Below are positions 1-6,700 of a stretch of 15,593 bases of DNA, piece after piece. A program made the position numbers and the translations under genes. The notes under the pieces are model-generated. The model saw nothing but the letters and a program-made list of their open reading frames with translations. It was not told the DNA's origin and did no database searches. Source of the DNA: UBA4582 sp038106185. GTDB lineage: Bacteria > Pseudomonadota > Gammaproteobacteria > Pseudomonadales > Azotimanducaceae. Within the stretch, counting starts at the first letter, position 1. The number at the start of each line of letters is the position of its first letter. Location of the stretch: positions 1 through 15,593 of the forward strand of contig JAYODE010000058.1 in the NCBI GenBank assembly GCA_038106185.1. Direction: 5' to 3'.

Positions 1-56
1 TTCGCGAAGGCGGCCGAACCGTAGGCGCGGGCGTTGTGGTCAAGATTTTTGCCTAG
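1..56 (+). CDS. tuf: Elongation factor Tu, 3' end (partial)
   Basis: These are the last 17 complete codons and the TAG stop of an EF-Tu gene cut by the window edge. Reading from base 3 gives REGGRTVGAGVVVKIFA, which matches the invariant C-terminal beta-barrel strand of EF-Tu (REGGRTVGAGVV) followed by a variable tail. EF-Tu carries aminoacyl-tRNA to the ribosomal A site as a GTP complex. The gene runs into tRNA-Trp only 21 bases downstream, with no terminator between, so co-transcription is likely. A second tuf starts at 15544. The family call is secure; the symbol tufB would only follow E. coli naming. Confidence 0.95.
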   Translation, partial: REGGRTVGAGVVVKIFA

Positions 57-77
57 TTGTTAGCCCTTTTTACCGGA

Positions 78-153
78 AGGCCAGTAGCTCAATTGGCAGA
101 GCGGCGGTCTCCAAAACCGCAGGTTGGGGGTTCGATTCCCTCCTGGCCTGCCA
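78..153 (+). tRNA. trnW: tRNA-Trp (anticodon CCA)
   Basis: A complete 76-base tRNA with an encoded CCA end. The acceptor stem AGGCCAG (78-84) pairs with CTGGCCT (143-149), followed by discriminator G150 and CCA 151-153. The D stem GCTC (87-90) pairs with GAGC (99-102). The anticodon stem GCGGT (104-108) pairs with ACCGC (116-120) around the loop CTCCAAA, placing anticodon CCA at 111-113. The T arm contains GGTTCGATTCC-type sequence. A1-U72 and G73 fit known Trp identity elements. The position between tuf and secE is the arrangement known from Pseudomonas-type gammaproteobacteria, and the tRNA is probably processed from a tuf transcript that may continue into secE. Confidence 0.98.
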
Positions 154-208
154 GTGTAAGTAGTATCTGGCTGAACGGTAAAATGAATAAGGGAACATTG
201 AAAGTATC

Positions 209-580
209 ATGAACGCGAAGCTAGAAACGTCATCATCAGGTAAGTTCGGTTCGGTTTGGTGGTTGCTGGTCGTGGCAATCATCTTGGGTGGTGTTTATGC
301 GAACTCGCTTTACGTCTCTGTTGGCGTTTTCTATCGAGCGCTGGCGGGTGTGGCCTTGGCAGCGGTAGCAGTGCTGATGGCGCTTCAAACCAGCTCTGGT
401 AGAGCTGCCTGGGAGCTGGCGAAAGAGGCGAGAGTCGAAATTCGCAAAGTTGTTTGGCCGACACGCCAAGAAACCTCTCAGACCACTTTGATAGTGGTGG
501 TCGTGGTGATTTTCGTTGGATTAATTCTGTGGGGTTTGGATTCCAGCTTAAGCTGGGGTATCCAAGCCATTATCGGTTAA
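209..580 (+). CDS. secE: Protein translocase subunit SecE
   Basis: SecE is the small essential subunit that clamps SecY in the inner-membrane SecYEG channel. The 123-residue product (E. coli SecE is 127) has the three-helix proteobacterial form: hydrophobic segments at about residues 16-34, 40-59 and 92-115. Before the third segment is the conserved amphipathic region with EIRKVVWPTRQET (77-89), the family signature that lies along the cytoplasmic face of SecY. The start ATG at 209 has only a weak ribosome-binding site: AAGGGA at 189-194 is about 14 bases away. The ATG at 183 is out of frame. The stop is 19 bases before nusG, the classic secE-nusG pair. Confidence 0.96.
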   Translation: MNAKLETSSSGKFGSVWWLLVVAIILGGVYANSLYVSVGVFYRALAGVALAAVAVLMALQTSSGRAAWELAKEARVEIRKVVWPTRQETSQTTLIVVVVVIFVGLILWGLDSSLSWGIQAIIG

Positions 581-599
581 AGACGACCAGGAGAAGGTT

Positions 600-1133
600 G
601 TGGCAAAGCGTTGGTATGTAGTGCATGCCTATTCAGGATTTGAGAAGCAGGTGATGCGCGCCCTGATAGAGCGTGTCAACCTCTCAAGCTTTGCGGATAA
701 ATTTGGCGAGGTCATAGTTCCCTCGGAAGAAGTGGTAGAGATGCGCGCCGGCAAGAAACGCCGCAGCGAGCGTAAGTTCTTCCCGGGTTATGTATTGGTC
801 CAGATGGAGCTTGATAGCGACACCTGGCATCTGGTTAAAGAGACCCCCAGAGTGCTGGGTTTCATTGGCGGTAAAGCGGATAACCCAGCGCCAATATCGG
901 AAGCCGAGGCAGCTACCATTCTGCAACGCGTACAAACGGGTGCTGAACACGCGACACCCAAGACAGTATTTGAGCCTGGCGAATTGGTCAGGGTCATTGA
1001 TGGCCCCTTCAACGATTTCAGTGGTGTCGTTGAAGAGGTGAACTACGACAAGAATCGATTGCGTGTTGCGGTCATGATTTTCGGTCGTTCTACCCCAGTT
1101 GAACTGGATTTCGGTCAAGTCGAAAAAGGCTAG
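600..1133 (+). CDS. nusG: Transcription termination/antitermination protein NusG
   Basis: NusG is the universal elongation factor. Its N-terminal NGN domain binds the beta' clamp helices and suppresses pausing. Its C-terminal KOW domain contacts Rho or ribosomal protein S10 and so couples transcription to termination or translation. The 177-residue protein (E. coli 181) opens with KRWYVVHAYSGFE, typical of NGN, and includes FFPGYVLVQM. The KOW domain spans about 123-177 (PGELVRVIDGPF...SGVVEEV), with Phe161 in MIFGRSTPVEL corresponding to the S10/Rho-contacting Phe165 of E. coli. The start is GTG at 600, preceded by AGGAGAAGG (589-597); the next residues are AKRWYVV, as in homologues. It follows secE by 19 bases and ends with TAG. 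Confidence 0.97.
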   Translation: MAKRWYVVHAYSGFEKQVMRALIERVNLSSFADKFGEVIVPSEEVVEMRAGKKRRSERKFFPGYVLVQMELDSDTWHLVKETPRVLGFIGGKADNPAPISEAEAATILQRVQTGAEHATPKTVFEPGELVRVIDGPFNDFSGVVEEVNYDKNRLRVAVMIFGRSTPVELDFGQVEKG

Positions 1134-1255
1134 ATCGGTTTTTGCAATCTAACGTTCGTCCAGCCGACGACGTTATTGGCGGGGACCTTTAGTAGTAATG
1201 CGCAGCAGCTAGCAGTGCATTGTGAACCAGGGCTAGCACCCAAAAGGAGAGAAAA
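1134..1255 (+). promoter_or_regulatory. rplK leader with hairpin, candidate L1 autoregulatory site
   Basis: A 122-base gap between nusG and rplK. The clearest structure is a hairpin at 1196-1222: TAATGCGC (1196-1203) pairs with GTGCATTG (1215-1222), allowing two G-U pairs, then an A-A mismatch, two G-C pairs (1205-1206 with 1212-1213) and the loop AGCTA. In E. coli, free L1 represses translation by binding a leader structure just upstream of rplK that mimics its 23S rRNA site, so this is the expected place for such a site. Assignment as the L1 target is inference. CCTTT (1186-1190) could also pair with AAAGG (1243-1247), covering part of the Shine-Dalgarno sequence. I found no convincing sigma70 promoter here. 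Confidence 0.5.
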
Positions 1256-1690
1256 ATGGCTAAGAAGATTTTCGCCTACATCAAACTGCAGGTACCTGCA
1301 GGCAAGGCAAACCCGAGTCCGCCCGTTGGCCCAGCACTGGGACAGAAGGGTGTCAACATTATGGAATTCTGTAAAGCATTTAACGCAGAAACCCAGTCCA
1401 TGGAAGTCGGCATGCCGATTCCGGTCGTCATTACAGTTTATGCCGACAAGAGCTTTACCTTCATCAAGAAAACTCCGCCGGCCTCGGTCCTGTTGAAGAA
1501 AGCGGCGGGCGTCACCAGCGGCAGCCCTGTTCCGAATAAGAACAAGGTTGGCAAGGTGACTCGCGCTCAATTAGAAGAAATCGCTGCGTTAAAGCTGCCA
1601 GACCTGACCGCTAAGGATATGGATGCAGCTGTGCGAACGATCGCCGGTAGCGCCCGCGCTGCGGGTATTGAAACGGAAGGGGTGGTCTAA
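1256..1690 (+). CDS. rplK: 50S ribosomal protein L11
   Basis: L11 binds 23S rRNA at the GTPase-associated centre at the stalk base, where EF-G and EF-Tu act and where RelA stimulation depends on it. The 144-residue protein (E. coli 142) shows the N-terminal domain signature KLQVPAGKANPSPPVGPALG (11-30) followed by GQKGVNIMEFCKAFN, then the KTPPASVLLKKAAG hinge region leading into the RNA-binding C-terminal domain (DLTAKDMDAAVRTIAGSARAAGI). The start ATG at 1256 has a good Shine-Dalgarno, AGGAGAG (1245-1251). Its TAA stop abuts the rplA ATG directly, so the two are translationally coupled in one message. Confidence 0.98.
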   Translation: MAKKIFAYIKLQVPAGKANPSPPVGPALGQKGVNIMEFCKAFNAETQSMEVGMPIPVVITVYADKSFTFIKKTPPASVLLKKAAGVTSGSPVPNKNKVGKVTRAQLEEIAALKLPDLTAKDMDAAVRTIAGSARAAGIETEGVV

Positions 1691-2386
1691 ATGGCGAAGC
1701 AGAGTAAGCGAGTTCGAGAGTTTAATGCCAGGATCGAACAGGGCAAGTTATACCCCATAGAAGAAGCAGTCGCCATCCTGACTGAGCTGTCTAAGGTGAA
1801 ATTCGTTGAGTCCATCGACGTGAGCATCAACCTTGGGGTTGATCCTCGAAAGTCCGATCAAGTGGTTCGTGGCGCGACCGTCATGCCAAATGGTACCGGT
1901 AAGCAAGTTCGAGTGGCCGTATTTGCTCAGGGCGAAAAGGCTGAGGAAGCGAAAGCGGCGGGTGCTGAGGTTGTCGGAATGGACGATCTCGCAGTGTCGA
2001 TTAAAGCTGGTAATTTGGATTTCGACGTGGCGATTGCGACACCAGACGCCATGCGCGTTGTCGGTCAGTTGGGCCAAATTCTTGGTCCTCGCGGTCTGAT
2101 GCCAAACCCCCGTCTGGGTACGGTAACCCCTGATGTCGGCGAAGCGGTCAGAAATGCAAAAGCAGGTCAGGTTCGCTATCGTACTGACAAAAACGGCATC
2201 ATCCACGGTGGTGTCGGCAAAGTAGGTTTTGAGGCCAAAGCGATCAAGGAAAACATAGAGGCGTTGTTGTCAGATCTGCGCAAAGCCAAACCGGCTTCAG
2301 CTAAAGGAACCTATGTCAAACGCGTAGTTGTTTCGACAACCATGGGTGCAGGCATCCCCATCGATCAGTCTGCTCTCGACTATTAA
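1691..2386 (+). CDS. rplA: 50S ribosomal protein L1
   Basis: L1 forms the mobile stalk beside the E site, helps release deacylated tRNA, and in E. coli is the translational repressor of the rplK-rplA message. The 231-residue product (E. coli 234) starts MAKQSKRVREF and includes the family signature LGPRGLMPNPRLGTVTPDV, followed by the RNA-binding motif region GQVRYRTDKNGIIHGGVGKVGF. The start ATG at 1691 follows the rplK stop with zero spacing; its Shine-Dalgarno AAGGGG (1677-1682) lies inside the rplK coding sequence. Four of its 14 Arg codons are CGA, unusual for an r-protein gene by E. coli standards. The gene is followed by a stable hairpin and a 285-base gap. Confidence 0.98.
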   Translation: MAKQSKRVREFNARIEQGKLYPIEEAVAILTELSKVKFVESIDVSINLGVDPRKSDQVVRGATVMPNGTGKQVRVAVFAQGEKAEEAKAAGAEVVGMDDLAVSIKAGNLDFDVAIATPDAMRVVGQLGQILGPRGLMPNPRLGTVTPDVGEAVRNAKAGQVRYRTDKNGIIHGGVGKVGFEAKAIKENIEALLSDLRKAKPASAKGTYVKRVVVSTTMGAGIPIDQSALDY

Positions 2387-2677
2387 GTAAGCAATTCGCC
2401 GCTAAAGGCTTGTCGGCAGCGACTTGCCTTTAGCAGCAAAAAGACTTTGGGATATCTGACGCACATCGAAATTTGAAGTGCAACAGAGCTCGTCAAAGAC
2501 CGCAGGTCCCAGGCAGCTGATGTTGAGCGTAGCCTTGGTTAAGTTTCAGTTGGAAGCCTGCGCAGATGGTGAACCCGATTCAAATTAAAAACTTGGATCC
2601 TATCGCCGTGATGCAATCCACCTAATCCAGAAGACGGGGCAGGTGGTGGATTAATCAAGTCACAGGAGTACATGTTT
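2387..2677 (+). promoter_or_regulatory. rplJ leader region, candidate L10(L12) autoregulatory RNA
   Basis: A gap of about 290 bases without a gene. In E. coli the long leader before rplJ binds the L10(L7/L12) complex and represses rplJL translation; the position here is equivalent. The 3' part has several complementary segments. AATCCACC (2615-2622) pairs perfectly with GGTGGATT (2645-2652). Alternatively TAATCCA (2623-2629) pairs with TGGATTA (2647-2653), and TGGAT (2594-2598) with ATCCA (2616-2620). The first pairing excludes the other two. The region ends with the Shine-Dalgarno AGGAG (2664-2668). A separate rplJ promoter is plausible from family knowledge, but I saw no -35/-10 pair with good spacing. 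No small gene is supported. Confidence 0.55.
2398..2437 (+). other. Stable hairpin just after rplA, no U-tract
   Basis: Twelve bases past the rplA stop is a strong stem-loop. GCTAAAGGC (2401-2409) pairs perfectly with GCCTTTAGC (2426-2434). Above it are a TT/TT internal loop and a second stem GTCG (2412-2415) with CGAC (2420-2423), capped by GCAG. Below it, past one C/A mismatch, GC (2398-2399) pairs with GC (2436-2437). The 3' side continues AAAAAGAC, so there is no T-run and it does not fit an intrinsic terminator on either strand. It could protect the upstream rplKA mRNA end, act as an RNase III site, or be part of the rplJ leader. Function is not shown by the sequence. Confidence 0.6.
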
Positions 2678-3211
2678 GTGCCTATAGGACTTAAAGAGAA
2701 ACAGGCGATCGTTGCTGAGGTTAATCTCACAGCATCGACTGCACTCTCTGCAGTCATGGCTGACTATCGTGGGGTTTCCGTCGCCGGAATGACCAAGCTA
2801 CGAAAAGACGCCAGGGAAGCAGGGGTTCAGGTTCGCGTGATTCGCAATACACTGGCAAAACTCGCATTTGCAGGCACTGATTTTGAGTGCATGAGCGAAG
2901 TACTGCTCGGCCCAAATGTCATCGCATTTTCTATTGCAGACCCAGGCGCAGCTGCCAGAGTTTTCAAAGAATTCGCGAAGACTAACGACAAGTTTGAGAT
3001 CAGAGCGCTTAGCGTGGGCGGTAAATTGCTCCCCGCTGATCAGATTGATGCTCTCGCCAAACTACCAACTCGCGACCAAGCAATAGCCATGCTCATGATG
3101 GTGATGCTGGAACCGGTAGCGAAATTGGCCAAGACGTTGAATGACGTTCCAGCCAAGGTAACACGTGTCGTGGCCGCAGTTCGGGATCAAAAGCAAGAAG
3201 AAGCCGCTTAA
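2678..3211 (+). CDS. rplJ: 50S ribosomal protein L10
   Basis: L10 anchors the L7/L12 dimers to the stalk base next to L11, and with L12 represses its own message in E. coli. The sequence shows LKEKQAIVAEV near the start, VVADxRGV-like MADYRGVSVAGMTKLRK, then VRVIRNTLAKLA, GPNVIAFS, PGAAARVFKEFAK, and a C-terminal helix ending in RVVAAVRDQKQEEAA, which carries the L12-binding region. I chose GTG at 2678 (177 residues, MPIGLKEKQ) rather than ATG at 2672 (179 residues, MFVPIGLKEKQ). GTG lies 9 bases after AGGAG (2664-2668) and matches the family N-terminus, as in MALNLQDKQ of E. coli; the ATG is only 3 bases from the Shine-Dalgarno. rplL follows after 29 bases. Confidence 0.95.
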   Translation: MPIGLKEKQAIVAEVNLTASTALSAVMADYRGVSVAGMTKLRKDAREAGVQVRVIRNTLAKLAFAGTDFECMSEVLLGPNVIAFSIADPGAAARVFKEFAKTNDKFEIRALSVGGKLLPADQIDALAKLPTRDQAIAMLMMVMLEPVAKLAKTLNDVPAKVTRVVAAVRDQKQEEAA

Positions 3212-3240
3212 GTTAATTTGTTAATTGGAGAAAGGGACCT

Positions 3241-3612
3241 ATGTCTTTATCTAAAGATGATATTTTGAATGCCATCGCTGAAATGAGCGTAATGGATGTT
3301 GTTGAACTCGTTTCTGCTATGGAAGAGAAGTTCGGTGTTTCTGCTGCTGCCGCTGTTAGCGCTGCACCAGTCGCTGTTGCTGCTGCCGTGGTAGAAGAGA
3401 AAGACGAGTTTGACGTCATCATTACCGCTGCTGGCGAAAAGAAAGTCAACGCTATTAAGGTTGTTCGTGCCATCACTGGTCTGGGCTTGAAAGAAGCGAA
3501 AGATCTGGTAGATAACGCGCCATCAACTGTTAAGGAAGGCGTGAATAAAGCTGAAGCTGAAGATATCAAGAAGCAGCTTGAAGAAGCTGGCGCATCAGTG
3601 GAGCTCAAGTAA
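3241..3612 (+). CDS. rplL: 50S ribosomal protein L7/L12
   Basis: L7/L12 forms the multi-copy flexible stalk dimers that recruit and activate translational GTPases. The 123-residue protein (E. coli 121) has the expected three parts: an N-terminal dimerisation and L10-binding region (about 1-33, SLSKDDILNAIAEMSVMDVVELV), an Ala/Val-rich hinge (about 34-51), and the C-terminal factor-binding domain (about 56-123), including GEKKVNAIKVVRAITGLGLKEAKDLV with the conserved helix that contacts EF-G. The start ATG at 3241 follows GGAG and AAAGGGA (3227-3237). The stop is followed by a strong terminator-like hairpin before rpoB, which fits the need for much more L12 than polymerase. Confidence 0.98.
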   Translation: MSLSKDDILNAIAEMSVMDVVELVSAMEEKFGVSAAAAVSAAPVAVAAAVVEEKDEFDVIITAAGEKKVNAIKVVRAITGLGLKEAKDLVDNAPSTVKEGVNKAEAEDIKKQLEEAGASVELK

Positions 3613-3642
3613 TCCGGATCTCATCTTGGTTACGACAAGTAC

Positions 3643-3679
3643 AAAAGGCTGGGCAGTGATTTCACTGTCCAGCCTTTTT
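3643..3679 (+). terminator. Intrinsic terminator/attenuator between rplL and rpoB
   Basis: A long perfect-to-near-perfect stem: AAAAGGCTGGGCAGTG (3643-3658) pairs with CACTGTCCAGCCTTTT (3663-3678) through 16 pairs, with a single G-U wobble, an ATTT loop, and a TTTTT run at 3675-3679. This is a textbook rho-independent terminator. No convincing rpoB promoter lies after it, so it most likely works as a partial terminator. That is the known rplL-rpoB attenuator role in E. coli, which lowers rpoBC transcription relative to the stalk genes. The A-tract on the 5' side could also let it act on the opposite strand, but no antisense gene needs it. Confidence 0.92.
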
Positions 3680-3755
3680 GTGCTTTGAAATTTGTCCTTT
3701 GCCGAAACTGCAGGCGAAGCTCAGCGTGATTTTATGATCTAGTTTGGAGGCATTA

Positions 3756-6700
3756 ATGGCCTATTCATACACAGAGAAGAAACGAATCCGTAAGGACTTT
3801 AGTAAGCTGCCCAGGGTGATGGACATTCCCTATCTGCTTGCTATCCAGGTGGAATCTTATAATGAATTCTTGCAGGAGAATGTCTCCACTGAAACCAAGA
3901 TCAATAAAGGGCTCCATGCGGCATTTAAGTCAGTTTTTCCTATCGTTAGCTATTCAGGCAGTGCAGCGCTGGAATACGTCAGCTACCGCTTAGGCAAGCC
4001 AGCCTTTGATGTCAAGGAGTGTCAGCTTCGAAGTGTCACCTACGCAGTCCCTTTGAGGGTCAAGGTGAGATTGATTATCTATGATAAGGATTCTGCCAAT
4101 AAAGCGATAAAAGATATTAAAGAGCAGGAAGTCTACATGGGTGAAATACCACTCATGACAGATAACGGTACCTTTGTGATAAACGGTATTGAGCGGGTTG
4201 TGGTGTCACAATTGCACCGTTCACCGGGCGTATTTTTCGACCACGATAAAGGCAAGACACACTCTTCAGGGAAGCTTCTGTATTCCGCCCGCATCATTCC
4301 AATGCGCGGCTCTTGGCTGGACTTTGAGTTTGACCCGAAAGACTGCGTGTTTGCTCGTATTGACCGGCGCCGAAAGTTGCCAGCTACCGTTCTGCTGCGG
4401 GCGCTTGGGCTCAGCGCAGAGGAGATACTCGAGCAATTTTTTGACACTGATACGTTTAATATCAAGGGTGACACCTACAGCCTCAATTTGATCGCGAGTC
4501 GCCTGCGAGGCGAGACTGCGCGTTTTCCTATTCGCGACAAAGACGGCAACTCCATTGTTGAAGAAGGTACGCGAATCACTGCTCGACACATTCGAGACAT
4601 GGACAAAGCCGGCCTGACCACCCTTGAAGTGCCGGTCGAATACGTCTGCGGTCATGTGTTGGCCAAAGACCTGATTGACACTAGCACCGGTGAGATTTTG
4701 GTGCCCTGCAATTCGCAAATTACCGAAGAGATACTCGGTCACATTATCGCTGCCGGACATTCCTCGTTTGAAACCATCTACACCAACGACCTGGATTGTG
4801 GCCCCTTTATTTCTGACACATTGAACGTTGATTCAACGACAAATCGTTTGGAAGCGTTGGTCGAAATATACCGAATGATGCGCCCTGGTGAGCCACCCAC
4901 GAAGGAAGCCGCCGAAAATCTCTTCACGAATCTGTTCTTCTCTCCAGAAAGGTATGATCTGACAGCCGTGGGGCGAATGAAATTCAACCGTCGTCTCGGG
5001 CGCGAAGAAGAAGTTGGCGAAGGTACCCTGAGTAACGAGGATATTATCGAGGTTGTTAAATGCCTCATTAATATTCGAAACGGTAAGGATATGGTCGACG
5101 ATATCGATCACTTGGGTAACCGCCGAGTCAGATCAGTGGGCGAGATGGCAGAAAATGCCTTTCGATTGGGCCTGATTCGAGTCGAACGCGCTGTCAAGGA
5201 ACGCTTGAGTCTGGCCGAATCAGAAGGCTTGATGCCACAGGACCTTATCAACGCGAAGCCCGTTGCAGCAGCGGTTAAGGAATATTTTGGCTCTGCCCAA
5301 CTGTCTCAGTTTATGGACCAGAATAATCCTCTGTCAGAAGTGACCCACAAGCGTCGAGTTTCAGCGCTCGGGCCAGGTGGCTTGACGCGAGAAAGAGCGG
5401 GCTTTGAGGTACGAGACGTTCACCCAACTCACTATGGTCGAGTCTGTCCGATTGAAACACCGGAAGGCCCGAATATTGGTCTGATCAACTCGCTGGCGAC
5501 CTATGCGCGAACCAATGAATATGGGTTCCTGGAAAGCCCTTATCGAAAGGTAGTCGACGGCGTCGCCACTTTAGAAATCGAGTACTTGTCAGCGATCGTC
5601 GAAAGCGATTATGTCATCGCCCAGGCGAGCACGCCGTTGGATGATCAAGGCAACCTCGTTGAGGACTTGATTGACGTTCGCCATCTGGGCGAGTTCAGTA
5701 AGGCGCCTCGCGCCAGCGTCAACTACATGGACGTTTCGCCACAACAGGTGGTCTCAGTCGCGGCTTCACTGATCCCTTTCCTCGAGCACGATGATGCAAA
5801 CCGGGCCCTGATGGGTTCCAACATGCAACGCCAAGCCGTACCGACCCTGAGAGCCGAAAAGCCGTTAGTGGGCACAGGTATGGAAGGGATCGTAGCCCGT
5901 GACTCAGGTGTCTGTGTGACGGCACGTCGCGGCGGTCGGGTCGAAACGGTTGATGCTGCGCGTATAGTGATTCGCGTGCATGATGCCGAGACAGCCTCCG
6001 GCGAGGCGGGTGTGGATATTTATAATCTCACCAAATACACCCGCTCAAACCAGAACACCTGTATTAACCAGAAGCCGCTAGTCAAAGAGGGTGATCAGAT
6101 CGCTCGTGGAGACGTACTGGCAGATGGTCCATCTGTTGACCTGGGTGAGTTGGCTCTTGGCCAAAATATGCGCATCGCGTTCATGACCTGGAATGGTTAC
6201 AACTTTGAAGATTCGATACTGATTTCTGAGCGAGTGGTCAAGGAAGATCGATTCACGACCATTCATATTCAGGAACTCACCTGTATTGCTCGAGATACCA
6301 AGCTGGGATCGGAAGAGATTACCTGTGATATCCCGAATGTTGGTGAAGGTGCCTTGTCTAAACTGGACGAAGCCGGCATCGTCTATATCGGCGCAGAAGT
6401 CAGCGCGGGTGATATTCTGGTGGGCAAGGTAACGCCCAAAGGGGAGACCCAGTTGACACCGGAAGAGAAGTTGCTGCGGGCGATCTTTGGTGAAAAGGCA
6501 TCCGATGTAAAAGATACCTCTCTGCGCGTACCCAGCAGCTATAACGGTACGGTTATAGACGTTCAGGTCTTCACCCGTGACGGTATAGAGAAAGACGTTC
6601 GCGCTCGCGATATTGAGCGGCTCGCGCTGGAGGAAGTGCGGCGTAATATTGAAGAGGAATACCGTATTATCAAGACGGCGACCTTTGAACGTTTGGCGGA

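Noticed and set aside
2401..2434. Hairpin after rplA as an intrinsic terminator
   Set aside because: No T-run follows on the + strand (AGCAAAAAGAC), nor on the - strand.
2672..2677. ATG start for rplJ at 2672
   Set aside because: It is only 3 bases from AGGAG and adds two residues beyond the usual L10 N-terminus; GTG at 2678 has 9-base spacing. It remains possible.
2539..2757. Antisense small open frame across the rplJ leader
   Set aside because: It overlaps the leader hairpins and the rplJ start; no Shine-Dalgarno or recognisable protein, so it is treated as chance.
3733..3738. TATGAT as -10 of an rpoB promoter
   Set aside because: No matching -35 at 16-18 bases (about 3709-3716 reads TGCAGGCG), and transcription would start at the Shine-Dalgarno.
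3744..3755. Upstream TTG start extending rpoB by four residues
   Set aside because: It overlaps the GGAGG Shine-Dalgarno (3746-3750), and the family N-terminus MAYSYTEKK begins at the ATG at 3756.
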